From Tenacibaculum larymnensis (GTDB lineage Bacteria > Bacteroidota > Bacteroidia > Flavobacteriales > Flavobacteriaceae): a DNA stretch of 64,000 bases. Positions 37,826 through 45,074 of the stretch are shown piece by piece (position 1 is the first letter of the stretch; each line of letters begins with the position of its first letter). Position numbers and translations under genes: made by a program. The notes under the pieces were generated by a model. That model ran no database searches and was not told where the DNA came from. It saw nothing but the letters and a program-made list of their open reading frames with translations. The stretch lies in contig NZ_JAIWJY010000003.1 of NCBI RefSeq assembly GCF_028829235.1, positions 248,001 to 312,000 on the forward strand, read 5' to 3'.

Positions 37826-39655
37826 CTAAAACTCCACCTCTTTCGGCATCACATTTTCTGTAACCACTTCTTCAGACATAATCGAGTCGAGTTTCCCTGA
37901 ATAAATATTATACTTCAACTCATCGAGTGGTTTATCTTGGTAACGGTTTTTATCCGTGTAAATAAAGTTAGTCTTGTAATGATTTGTTTTCTCAGTAAAG
38001 AAAATACAATCTCCATCAAAGCCACTTTTAGAACCACCACGCATTTTACCGTCTGCCGTTTGTTGAAAGATGATAAAAAACAATTTTCCGTCATACTTCT
38101 TTCGTAAATCTTTGTCAATTTCAAATTTGCTATCCAGTTCCTTTAACTTAGCAAAACTATCTATCACAATCACATCGTTTTCTCTAATCAGTTTGTCCAA
38201 TTGGTCTAGGTTTTCAATATCAGGGTTGGACAAATTACGTTCTGCCACCTCGTTAAAATACATATCGGCTTTGTCCCAATACAACGCACTTTCAGGGTGT
38301 TCTTCCATAGAGGCATGACCGACCTTGTATTTTTGGGCTAGTACATTGATAAACTTAAAGGCAAAGTGTGTTTTACTTGAACCCCGTTTCCCTGCTAGGG
38401 TAATCACCAAACTTTCTTTGGTTTTTATCTCTAACTTTCCTAAAAAGCTTGACAGTACGGCATCCTCAATTTGATAATACTCAAAGGTTCTATGTCGTAA
38501 TTGCTTTCGTTTGTAAGCTACCGAGTTTGTATTGAGATTCCCTGGTATATTGTTTTTGGGTTGAGGCTTTGATGCTCTTTTGACGGGTCTGTTTAAAGCA
38601 GGTGTTTTCGTTGGTTTTGGACTTGCTTTTTGACTGTTTTTTACCAGTGCTTTGTAAAACTTGGGTTCTTTGTTGGTGTCCACTTGTAAGAGGTAATCCA
38701 CTGCTTTTTGTGCCTCACTAGCTGCACGCATTAAAAGCTTTGTATCTTCTTGCATAAATTGCAACGCCAATTGCCAGTTTTTAAGGTAGTCCGCATGGTT
38801 TGCCTGTGTCTTCCATAAAATCCCTGCTTGTGCGGATAAAAACACCGCCCCAAACTCTGCTATGAGTTCTTCTTTAGCATACACCACATCGCCAAAGCGT
38901 TTTCCAAAAGGACGATTCAATCGGCTTGGGTGTCCTGTGCTGTGTATCATTTCGTGGAATAGCGTACTGTAGTAATCAACACTCTGATAAAAAGCTTCGT
39001 ACTTGGGCATTTTTACCTTGTCTTGTGCTACATTGTAACTCGCTCCTTTAAATCCGTGTACTATCTTCGCACTGTCTTTCGGAAAGTGCTGGATGATAAG
39101 TTCTGCTATCGGGTTCTTTTCATCCGTATTATGAGGGGTACTTGGTGCAACAAAACCTAAACGTGCTTTTTCCAAAGCGGTTAGTTTATTCAATCCAAAA
39201 TCAATGCCCTCAATATCTGCTCCGTTGAAAACCGTATAGTATTTTAAGATAGGTATGGTCTGTACGAGAAAATCAAAATGACTCGTATCATAGCCTTTCG
39301 ATTGTAAAAAGTCTTGCATTTTTTGTTTGTTATAGGTGGCGTGTTCGAGTCCTTTTTGAGCATCTGAAAATTTATACAGGCGGGTAAAGTAGATTACCTC
39401 CAATCCTTTAGCGCCTTTTTTGAGTTTCCCTTTTGCTTCTTGTATTTGCTTAAAGGTTAAGAAATAAGGGTTTTGATACGCTCCAAAAGGATTGCCTTTT
39501 TTTAGCAGTATGATATTGATGCCTCTATAGGCTTTTTTAGAGGCAAAGCTTACAGGTGATAGATACCCGGCTTTTTCTAAAAAGGTATCATCCCAACCCA
39601 ATTTTGGCGTTCCTTTAGCGCTCTTGATAGCACCGATAAGCTTGTCCGTAATCAT
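37826..39655 (-). CDS. ArdC-like / RecA-like ATPase fusion (probably needs frameshift for its N-terminus)
   Basis: 609 aa from ATG 39655. Residues 1-95 resemble the ArdC N-domain that binds ssDNA (AYRGINIILL, FLTFKQIQEAKGKLKKGAKG). HEMIH (234-238) with KEELIAEFGAVFLSAQ is the zincin metallopeptidase domain. After a Lys/Pro linker, residues 415-590 are a RecA/RadA-like P-loop ATPase: Walker A GKRGSSKT (422-429), Walker B DVIVIDS (494-500). The ArdC-like helix begins upstream of this ATG (DQIYQ before MITDKLIGAI), and the frame stays open to 39799, the A10 run ending the upstream gene. It could drive DNA packaging or replication; the role is inferred. Confidence 0.8.
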   Translation of the reverse strand: MITDKLIGAIKSAKGTPKLGWDDTFLEKAGYLSPVSFASKKAYRGINIILLKKGNPFGAYQNPYFLTFKQIQEAKGKLKKGAKGLEVIYFTRLYKFSDAQKGLEHATYNKQKMQDFLQSKGYDTSHFDFLVQTIPILKYYTVFNGADIEGIDFGLNKLTALEKARLGFVAPSTPHNTDEKNPIAELIIQHFPKDSAKIVHGFKGASYNVAQDKVKMPKYEAFYQSVDYYSTLFHEMIHSTGHPSRLNRPFGKRFGDVVYAKEELIAEFGAVFLSAQAGILWKTQANHADYLKNWQLALQFMQEDTKLLMRAASEAQKAVDYLLQVDTNKEPKFYKALVKNSQKASPKPTKTPALNRPVKRASKPQPKNNIPGNLNTNSVAYKRKQLRHRTFEYYQIEDAVLSSFLGKLEIKTKESLVITLAGKRGSSKTHFAFKFINVLAQKYKVGHASMEEHPESALYWDKADMYFNEVAERNLSNPDIENLDQLDKLIRENDVIVIDSFAKLKELDSKFEIDKDLRKKYDGKLFFIIFQQTADGKMRGGSKSGFDGDCIFFTEKTNHYKTNFIYTDKNRYQDKPLDELKYNIYSGKLDSIMSEEVVTENVMPKEVEF

Positions 39656-39789
39656 CTGATAGATTTGGTCGGGACGTACAGGTGCATTCAGTCCTGTGGT
39701 GTTGGTATCTTCTTCCTGAATGAAGTCTAAACCTGCTAAAAATTCTAAGGGGATATTTTCAGCAGGTTGTTGGGTTTTAGTGACAGGCG

Positions 39790-40227
39790 CTACAGCACTT
39801 TTTTTTTTGAGGTAGCTTTTACAATTCTACCTCCTTTTGCATATTTATAGCCTTTTTTCAAACGTCCACTAGCGGTCAATCCCTCTTTTCTTTTTGGGGC
39901 TGCTAATCCTTTTCGAGTAGGTTTGGGTACTTTGGCGCTTGCTTTGACTACTCGTCCTTTGATAAAACGCCATCCTTTGCGCAAACGCCCGCAACTGGTT
40001 AAGGCTTCTTTGTATGCTCCTGTATGTCTTGGTGCATTCAGTCCTGTGGCATATCGTTTGACTGAAATGTTAAACGTCGTGTATTTAGGGTGGTCGTTTA
40101 AGATTTTTGAGACTCTATAAATAACCTCCGTATTGTTTTCTTTTTTTGCCTGTGTTACTAATCTTTCTAAGGTACTTCGGCTGACTTCCTTGCCGTCTAA
40201 GGCTTGAAATTTTTGTATGGTATTCAT
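39790..40227 (-). CDS. Basic repeat protein, head of a likely frameshift fusion
   Basis: 145 aa, very rich in Lys/Arg. After a helical N-terminus it holds two related repeats, ALTSCGRLRKGWRFIKG and GLTASGRLKKGYKYAKG, each ending in VVKA or IVKA. It ends ATSKKKVL at an A10 run (39799-39808). A -1 shift there skips the stop and continues SAVAPVTKTQQPAEN into the ArdC/ATPase frame. The motif TGLNAP occurs in both parts. It is probably a DNA-binding or virion-core protein made alone and as an N-terminal domain of the ATPase. Confidence 0.7.
   Translation of the reverse strand: MNTIQKFQALDGKEVSRSTLERLVTQAKKENNTEVIYRVSKILNDHPKYTTFNISVKRYATGLNAPRHTGAYKEALTSCGRLRKGWRFIKGRVVKASAKVPKPTRKGLAAPKRKEGLTASGRLKKGYKYAKGGRIVKATSKKKVL
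39799..39808 (-). promoter_or_regulatory. A10 slippery site joining the basic protein to the ATPase
   Basis: Minus-strand context ACCTCA followed by nine more A and GTGCTGTAG. In frame 0 the codons are TCA AAA AAA AAA GTG CTG stop. A -1 ribosomal shift, or one extra A from polymerase slippage, gives AGT GCT GTA GCG and then 48 open codons to the ATG at 39655. The same ACCTC-A10-G context occurs at the lysozyme gene end. Confidence 0.7.
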
Positions 40228-40228
40228 C

Positions 40229-40317
40229 TTATTTTTTCTTTTTCTTTTTAGCTTTTGTATATATCACATAGCTGATAAGGGCTATGCCTGCAATACTTCC
40301 TAGTAGCGGGGCTACCT
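40229..40317 (-). other. Frameshift-encoded membrane anchor of the lysozyme
   Basis: The lysozyme gene runs into A10 (40317-40326) and stops one codon later. In the -1 frame the message continues K-VAPLLGSIAGIALISYVIY-TKAKKKKKK and stops at 40229-40231, one base before the ATG of the next gene (40227). This fills exactly the otherwise empty gap, and yields a membrane segment with a positive tail like those ending several neighbouring proteins. Confidence 0.75.
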
Positions 40318-40875
40318 TTTTTTTTTGAGGTCAACACCAAACTTATGAGCTAGTGCAAACACTCTCCCTGTCCAACTCGTGGCAAAGTATTGGTAGTCTT
40401 TTAAGCGTTTGTAATAGGCGAGACGTTCTTTTCCTATACGCTCAAAAAGCTGTTTGGCATCTACCGAGTTAATGGCTTTGACAGTGTTAGATCCTATGAC
40501 ATAATCTACCTGTAGGTTTTTGCCAAAGTATCGGTTTAAAGAGCGTTGTACGATACCTGCGGTTACTCTTGGATTGGCGTTTATCGCATGGTCGACTATC
40601 ATTTCTGCCACTGCTTGACTACGGATGCTATCGGCTCGCATTTTGTCCCAAAACTCATTTTTAAAAAGGATATGGGCTTCTACTTTGGTAAGGCTTTTCA
40701 TATCGCTGATACTCGGAGGTCTGCCTAGTATCTTTTCATAGAATTTAGCGGAGATTCCGTGATTGGTTCCGACTCGTTCTTTTTTTGAGTTGTAGTTTCC
40801 TTTGTCGTTTTTTAGGTTTTGATACCCGCCCTCTGCTTGTTCTAAAGAGGGTTTGAATAGTTCATAGCTTGCCAT
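40312..40875 (-). CDS. GH108-type N-acetylmuramidase (endolysin / virion lysozyme)
   Basis: 187 aa. The N-terminal FKPSLEQAEGGYQN carries the family EGGY motif with catalytic Glu15; GTNHGISAKFY and FKNEFWDKMRADSI continue the GH108 domain, and VIGSNTVKAIN with KERLAYYKRLKDY is the peptidoglycan-binding-3-like tail. No signal peptide. Full family length. A -1 frameshift at A10 would give a membrane-anchored form of about 214 aa, so both a free lytic enzyme and a virion-bound form are possible. Spanin-like genes lie just upstream in the operon. Confidence 0.9.
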   Translation of the reverse strand: MASYELFKPSLEQAEGGYQNLKNDKGNYNSKKERVGTNHGISAKFYEKILGRPPSISDMKSLTKVEAHILFKNEFWDKMRADSIRSQAVAEMIVDHAINANPRVTAGIVQRSLNRYFGKNLQVDYVIGSNTVKAINSVDAKQLFERIGKERLAYYKRLKDYQYFATSWTGRVFALAHKFGVDLKKKR

Positions 40876-40899
40876 TTTCTTTTTTCTTTTTCTTCTTTT

Positions 40900-41382
40900 T
40901 TAAAATTGTACGGTTCGTGTGTTTCCTAAACTGGCTACGTCCAGTTCAAAACGCAACGCCTTTATAAAGTCCTGTTGCTTTTTTTGAAGCTCCTCAAAAA
41001 CCAATTGTCCTACGGTGAGTACTGGCAGGTTAATGTGCGTGGGTGGTAACTGGTACATACCACCACTAGGAATACTAATTTTGTGAGTATTTAGCTTGGT
41101 AAAAGCGAGTTGTTTCCCTGTCTTCTTTTCATAGATTCGTAGCTCTTTTGCACTTATAAAGCCTGTATTGATGTTCAAATGTTCCTTTGTTGGGTTTCGT
41201 AATTGTATGTCTAGTTCTAAAGCGATGTGTTGCCATGAGAGCTGCACATTTCTAATTCCTGAAACACGAAACTGTAATTGTTCTATAATACGGGTCAGTT
41301 GGGCTTTCTTTTGGTTGATAAAAGCGGTTAGAGTTATTAAGCCTATACCTGCTCCAACGACCCATAGCTTTCTTGTGTTCAT
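40900..41382 (-). CDS. Membrane-anchored LEA/WHy-like protein
   Basis: 160 aa. One N-terminal hydrophobic segment (about residues 7-23) and then a beta domain like LEA14/WHy proteins: NVQLSWQHIALELDIQLRNPTKEHLNINTG and the later KLNTHKISIPSGG. Such domains are extracytoplasmic sandwiches. It lies in the structural or lysis run, 8 bp after the spanin-like gene, so a virion membrane role is plausible. Confidence 0.6.
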   Translation of the reverse strand: MNTRKLWVVGAGIGLITLTAFINQKKAQLTRIIEQLQFRVSGIRNVQLSWQHIALELDIQLRNPTKEHLNINTGFISAKELRIYEKKTGKQLAFTKLNTHKISIPSGGMYQLPPTHINLPVLTVGQLVFEELQKKQQDFIKALRFELDVASLGNTRTVQF

Positions 41383-41390
41383 TCTTAGTT

Positions 41391-41885
41391 TTAGGTTGTT
41401 TTAACGATTCCATAGACCATGCCTGCAAGGGCTAAGAGCAGTACCCAAACCCACAAGGGCAATCGGTGTGCTGTTGTTTGCTTTTTTACCTCTTGTTTAT
41501 GCTCTTTGTGTTGGCTCGTTGATGTACTATCCCGCTGTTTGGTTACAACCTCCTTGGTAGCGCCTATGGTACTGCGTATCTCAAATCCTTGGGCTTGGGT
41601 ATCGTAGCGAACGCTATAGTTATTTGTACCGCTTTGTTTGCTACTGGCAAAGTGTTGTAATTTTTGATTTACGAGGCTGTCTAGTAAAGTATCTCCAGTG
41701 GCAACTTTTATAAATATTTTGTCTTGAATAGCGCTATTGATAGTGATGCTCTGTACGCTGTCCTTTTGTATATAAACACTATCCACTTGGGTTTCTAAAA
41801 TCTGGGTCTTACTGTGTTTGGTTGTTCCACACCCTGTAATCAGTAGTAGTAAAACAACACTGAGTATTTTAAATGTCTTTTCCAT
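41391..41885 (-). CDS. Spanin-like lipoprotein with C-terminal membrane segment
   Basis: 164 aa. N-terminal lipoprotein signal MEKTFKILSVVLLLLITGC (Cys19), a hydrophilic Ser/Thr/Gln/Lys-rich periplasmic part, and a C-terminal membrane helix (about 141-160, LPLWVWVLLLALAGMVYGIV). Being anchored in the outer membrane by lipid and in the inner membrane by a helix is the topology of unimolecular spanins, which fuse the two membranes in phage lysis. The neighbouring lysozyme supports this. Sequence homology is not claimed. Confidence 0.65.
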   Translation of the reverse strand: MEKTFKILSVVLLLLITGCGTTKHSKTQILETQVDSVYIQKDSVQSITINSAIQDKIFIKVATGDTLLDSLVNQKLQHFASSKQSGTNNYSVRYDTQAQGFEIRSTIGATKEVVTKQRDSTSTSQHKEHKQEVKKQTTAHRLPLWVWVLLLALAGMVYGIVKTT

Positions 41886-42216
41886 ATTTTGTGATGTATT
41901 TGTCGAGTTCTTTTTGTTGCTTGGCTACAATACTGTGTAGCTTTGTGTTCATGTGTTCCAATTGTTCGATATACTGATGTAGTGAACCGATACGAGCCAT
42001 AAAATCACTTTTAATGCTTTCTATCATTTCTGCATTGATGTCAAAGGCTCGTTTGTAATTCTCTAGCTTTTGTAAATCGGCTTTGTAACGTCTTTCTAAG
42101 GCTAGGTTCTTGGCTTCTTGGTGGCGTATCTTCCGCATTTTAAAGCCTGCGAAAAAGGAAAAAATCAGCCCTAAAATGCCTGTGATTTTTTCCCAGTGCA
42201 TGAGTATAAACTCCAT
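41869..42216 (-). CDS. N-terminally anchored coiled-coil protein (i-spanin- or scaffold-like)
   Basis: 115 aa. One N-terminal membrane helix (about residues 10-25, ITGILGLIFSFFAGF) followed by about 85 residues of continuous charged helix with heptads. This resembles Rz-type inner membrane spanin subunits. Its end overlaps the spanin-like lipoprotein gene by 17 bp, so the two could form a pair. Its ATG shares base 42216 with the upstream stop. Confidence 0.6.
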   Translation of the reverse strand: MEFILMHWEKITGILGLIFSFFAGFKMRKIRHQEAKNLALERRYKADLQKLENYKRAFDINAEMIESIKSDFMARIGSLHQYIEQLEHMNTKLHSIVAKQQKELDKYITKYGKDI

Positions 42217-42695
42217 TAGGTCGTCGTTTTATTCTTTTTCTTATCCTTGGTAATCGCATACATAAACAGTAAGCCTAACAGTCCCATACTGGCATAGATA
42301 TAATTGTTATCTTCTTTCTTATTAGCGGTTATCACTACTTCTGATAGTAGTTCCGAGCTTTCCTGCAACGTGATGGTGGCAGGTAGTTTTGAGGCTACTA
42401 TTTGTAGGGTATCATAGCCCACAAAGGAAATGTGTATCACATCGGTAGGACTGGCATACAATTGAAATGCTCCGTTTGCATCAGGTGTCGTTCCTTTTTT
42501 GGTTTGGGTATTGTACACATTGACAAGCCCTGCTTCAAAGGGTTTTCCTGTGCTTCCGTTGATAATGATTCCGCTGATTAATTGTTGTGCTGTTGTATTC
42601 ATCGTACATCCGCAATTTTTTTTGGTGTCAAATTCTTCTTGGGCTTGTTGGGTGTCGGGACATGCCAACCCGTAAATTGGTAAACTTGCTTCCAT
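42216..42695 (-). CDS. SusC-type N-terminal (carboxypeptidase-regulatory-like) domain protein with C-terminal anchor
   Basis: 159 aa from ATG 42695; an internal ATG at 42602 (MNTTAQQ) is an alternative start. Residues 38-125 follow the N-terminal domain of Bacteroidota TonB-dependent SusC receptors: LISGIIINGSTGKPFEAGLVNVY, then GTTPDANGAFQLY, IHISFVGYDTLQI, and the ending SSELLSEVVITAN, which in SusC leads into the TonB-box region. Here no receptor follows; instead there is one membrane helix (YIYASMGLLGLLFMYAI) and a Lys-rich tail. It lies within the structural genes and may be a virion surface or entry protein that imitates a host receptor part. Confidence 0.75.
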   Translation of the reverse strand: MEASLPIYGLACPDTQQAQEEFDTKKNCGCTMNTTAQQLISGIIINGSTGKPFEAGLVNVYNTQTKKGTTPDANGAFQLYASPTDVIHISFVGYDTLQIVASKLPATITLQESSELLSEVVITANKKEDNNYIYASMGLLGLLFMYAITKDKKKNKTTT

Positions 42696-42717
42696 TGTTC
42701 TTTTTCATTTTTTTTGT

Positions 42718-43296
42718 TTAAAAGGGCATGTCTGCGCTTTGTACTCGTTGTTTGATTTGGTGGTATAATTGCCTGTCCCACGTCTCTGAAATCTCTGCTT
42801 TAAGCCAGTAGATTAAATCGTAATCGTCCGCAAGCTTTTTATCGAGCCATACCGTTGGGGTTTTGCCTCCCATGCGTTTTCTTCTGCCAAAGATTTTATA
42901 CACGAGTCTAAAGTCATCGCCTGTTTGTAGTTTGTCAAAGACTTGTTTTACTTTGGCTTCATCGGTAGCAGGAAGTCCAAAAGCGGTATCGTTAAAAGCA
43001 TCTAGTAAGGACTTGGCTAAAATCTTCGCTTGTTCTTTATTGATGCTTAGCTTTCCTGTATTGATGTGCAGGTCTGCTTCGATATGGTCGTTTGCTACGT
43101 CTTGAAAGACTTCGGTTACCGCATCGGCTGATTGTTTGAGTCTTTTGTATAGGAAATATGCTACGACACTTCCGCCTGCTACTATCAGTAGCGGTTTGTT
43201 GGCTAGTAAAAAGGCACTGGCTTCATTGGCTTTGCTTACCGCTTTTTTAGCGTTGTTTCGGGTGGCAATTTTCGATACACTTGTTTTCTTTTTCAT
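42718..43296 (-). CDS. Hypothetical virion-type membrane protein
   Basis: 192 aa. Basic, Ala/Lys-rich N-terminus, one membrane helix (about 34-50, PLLIVAGGSVVAYFLYK), then a helical domain with the pattern LAKSLLDAFNDTAFGLPATDEAKVKQVFDKLQTG that weakly recalls annexin-like repeats. Family not recognised. Member of the minus-strand structural-like series. Confidence 0.6.
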   Translation of the reverse strand: MKKKTSVSKIATRNNAKKAVSKANEASAFLLANKPLLIVAGGSVVAYFLYKRLKQSADAVTEVFQDVANDHIEADLHINTGKLSINKEQAKILAKSLLDAFNDTAFGLPATDEAKVKQVFDKLQTGDDFRLVYKIFGRRKRMGGKTPTVWLDKKLADDYDLIYWLKAEISETWDRQLYHQIKQRVQSADMPF

Positions 43297-43330
43297 CGCT
43301 TTTTTTTCTCCTGTATCTTGTTGTTGCTTT

Positions 43331-43486
43331 CTACTTCAAAAAGCTCTTGACCGCTCCGTATTTTATCGGGCATGCAAAGTAGCTTTGTGCTTCTTTATGA
43401 CTGGATAGCTCTGCTAGGCGTATCAATACTTTTTCTGGTAATTTTTCTAATTGGGCAATGGCTTCTTTTTTAGTTTGTATCTTCAT
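43331..43486 (-). CDS. Small hypothetical protein
   Basis: 51 aa: ATG at 43486, stop at 43331-43333. Helical, basic, with MKIQTKKEAIAQLEKLPEKV at the start. It overlaps the end of the coiled-coil gene by 17 bp and fits the tight spacing of the operon. Function unknown. Confidence 0.6.
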   Translation of the reverse strand: MKIQTKKEAIAQLEKLPEKVLIRLAELSSHKEAQSYFACPIKYGAVKSFLK

Positions 43487-44288
43487 GGTGTTCTTGTTGT
43501 TGTTCGATAATCTGTGCTACTTGTGTGATTAAATCTTCTTGCCAGTTGTCAAGCAAATAGTTAAAAAACATCACTTGTTCGTCGGTGGCAGTGGGAAGCT
43601 TTTGTACAAAGGCTTTTTGTATGGGCGAAACATTCGGGCTTGCTAACTGGCTCGGGTGTCCTACGGCATTGCCTCCTGAAGCTTCTAAGATTTTAGGAAG
43701 CATCCCGCCCAAGGTTTCCATCGTCTTTTCAAAGGCGGGCGTTTCTAAAAAGCTTTTCTTCTTCAGTAGTTCTCGCTCGACTCTGAGTTCTTCTCGTTCT
43801 TTTGCTGTCTCCAACTTAATAGTAAGTGAGCTATTGGTTTCTTCTAATACTCGATTGCGAGAGCGCAGGTCTTTGACGGTTTCTTTTAGCTCTTGTACTT
43901 GTTCTTTATAGTCTGCCGAACGTTCTGCTTGTACCATCTTTGCCATCAGCTCTGGCGCTCCTAAAAAGGCAGTGGTAGGGTTGGTAGCATTCATATCTTG
44001 GGTTAATTTTTCTGTGAGTGTTTGTAGCGTGTGATAGGTAGTCTTCCCATCCTTGGTATAGGTTTTTTGTAGGGTAAAGACCACCGCTCCGCTAAATCCT
44101 TTTTCGGGTAAGGCTTGTAAAAATTGGGCTATCGAACCGTATTTGCTTTCAATATCTTCTAAGGTAAAGGCGTACTTCTGTGCCGAAGTAGACTTGACAA
44201 GTTTTATGCCGTTACTCGATACCTTGATGACATGATTGCTTCCTCCTTGTAGGTGGTTTTCTACTATGTTCGATAATTGATTATTCAC
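43470..44288 (-). CDS. Coiled-coil protein, possible scaffold
   Basis: 272 aa. An N-terminal mixed domain (1-105), a strong coiled coil (about 120-180, VQELKETVKDLRSRNRVLEETNSSL), a Gly/Ala linker and a helical C-terminus. No membrane segment. Location right after the candidate capsid and beta-protein genes, and this domain order, would suit a scaffold or minor structural protein; this is inference. Confidence 0.6.
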   Translation of the reverse strand: MNNQLSNIVENHLQGGSNHVIKVSSNGIKLVKSTSAQKYAFTLEDIESKYGSIAQFLQALPEKGFSGAVVFTLQKTYTKDGKTTYHTLQTLTEKLTQDMNATNPTTAFLGAPELMAKMVQAERSADYKEQVQELKETVKDLRSRNRVLEETNSSLTIKLETAKEREELRVERELLKKKSFLETPAFEKTMETLGGMLPKILEASGGNAVGHPSQLASPNVSPIQKAFVQKLPTATDEQVMFFNYLLDNWQEDLITQVAQIIEQQQEHHEDTN

Positions 44289-44580
44289 AATATAAATACC
44301 TTACTATGGCTTTTTTAAAGGGTGTTGTTTGTACGGCTGTGAGTGCTGGGTATTCTGAAAACTCAAAGCGTATCAAGCCGTCTACAATTGGATAATTGGT
44401 GTCTATGATAAAAGGGGCTTGGGCAGTGATTCGCTGTCCTGAACCGTCTTTGATAAGCAAAGGAACGCTTAGCTCGTGTGGGTGTATTTCAAGCTTTATA
44501 ACGCCTTTACAATCGTTCTTCTCGGAAAAGTTTATCTCAAAATCATCGGTAAACTGTTCGCTGTGGTATATGGTTTTCAT
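44281..44580 (-). CDS. Small beta-rich protein 1 (candidate minor capsid)
   Basis: 99 aa from the ATG at 44580 (MKTIYHSEQF); an ATG at 44589 overlapping the upstream stop is possible. Nearly all alternating beta strands (GVIKLEIHPHELSVPLLIKDG, VDGLIRFEF), no membrane part. It overlaps the coiled-coil gene by 8 bp. A single beta sandwich of this size next to a candidate capsid protein may be a penton or minor capsid protein. Confidence 0.55.
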   Translation of the reverse strand: MKTIYHSEQFTDDFEINFSEKNDCKGVIKLEIHPHELSVPLLIKDGSGQRITAQAPFIIDTNYPIVDGLIRFEFSEYPALTAVQTTPFKKAIVRYLYCE

Positions 44581-44582
44581 CC

Positions 44583-45011
44583 TTAACATGGGTTAGGGGA
44601 TTCTATCTCAAAGATGAACTCGCCACAAATGGGTCTGTTTCCTAGGGTTTCCCAACTGATAGTCACTCGTTCGTTTTTGCTTTCAAAGTCAAGTTCTTTA
44701 AAGCCCTCGTTATAACCTCCGCTTTTGTGTTCATAGTCTTTGATGTCCGTGGTCTCAGTCAGCAAATGCCCTCTACTGTCTTTCAGGGTAATGTCTGTTT
44801 GAGAAATCCCAAAAGGAACTAAGCGTCTTGCCATGGTTTCTCCTGTGGGCATACCTGCGTCCATAGGGGGCATATAGGAGATAAAATACACTCCGATTAC
44901 TTTTCCTGTGGGAATGGTATCGCTGACTTCATTTTGTAAGAGTTCTTCAGGGGGAAGATTGGTCTTTAAAAGGTCTTTGTTGATTTTTATGCGTTTGTAT
45001 ATCTTTTTCAT
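44583..45011 (-). CDS. Beta-rich protein 2 (candidate minor capsid)
   Basis: 142 aa from the ATG at 45011 (MKKIYKRIKINK); the upstream ATG at 45032 lies inside a hairpin and is less likely. Strand-rich: GKVIGVYFISYMPPMDAG, VPFGISQTDITLKDSRG, GEFIFEIESPN. No signal or membrane segment. It is the first gene after the hairpin that follows the candidate major capsid gene. Confidence 0.6.
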   Translation of the reverse strand: MKKIYKRIKINKDLLKTNLPPEELLQNEVSDTIPTGKVIGVYFISYMPPMDAGMPTGETMARRLVPFGISQTDITLKDSRGHLLTETTDIKDYEHKSGGYNEGFKELDFESKNERVTISWETLGNRPICGEFIFEIESPNPC

Positions 45012-45028
45012 CTTTGGTGCTTGTAGTA

Positions 45029-45058
45029 ACACTTTGCGCTTGTCTTAGCGCAAAGTGT
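45029..45058 (-). terminator. Strong hairpin right after the candidate capsid gene
   Basis: Perfect 11-bp GC-containing stem ACACTTTGCGC (45029-45039) with GCGCAAAGTGT (45048-45058), 8-nt loop, no U tract. It lies between the stop of the 45075-45662 gene and the next start. It may protect the mRNA 3' end or partly terminate, giving more transcript of the upstream gene. Confidence 0.7.
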
Positions 45059-45074
45059 GGTTATAAAAATGAGC

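Noticed and set aside
37826..39655. ATPase called as a DnaB helicase or large terminase
   Set aside because: The P-loop part is RecA/RadA-like with no terminase nuclease domain and no DnaB N-domain; only a general ATPase role is supported.
42599..42781. A 60-aa frame upstream of the SusC-like gene ending in an ATGA overlap with the internal ATG at 42602, linked to the main frame by an A8 run
   Set aside because: Its only ATG lies deep within the preceding gene and the competing frame (from 42695) is equally open; a third slippage site is possible but the evidence is too weak to call it a gene.
45011..45032. Start at 45032 for the 142-aa beta-rich protein
   Set aside because: The ATG falls inside the hairpin following the candidate capsid gene; the ATG at 45011 is better placed.
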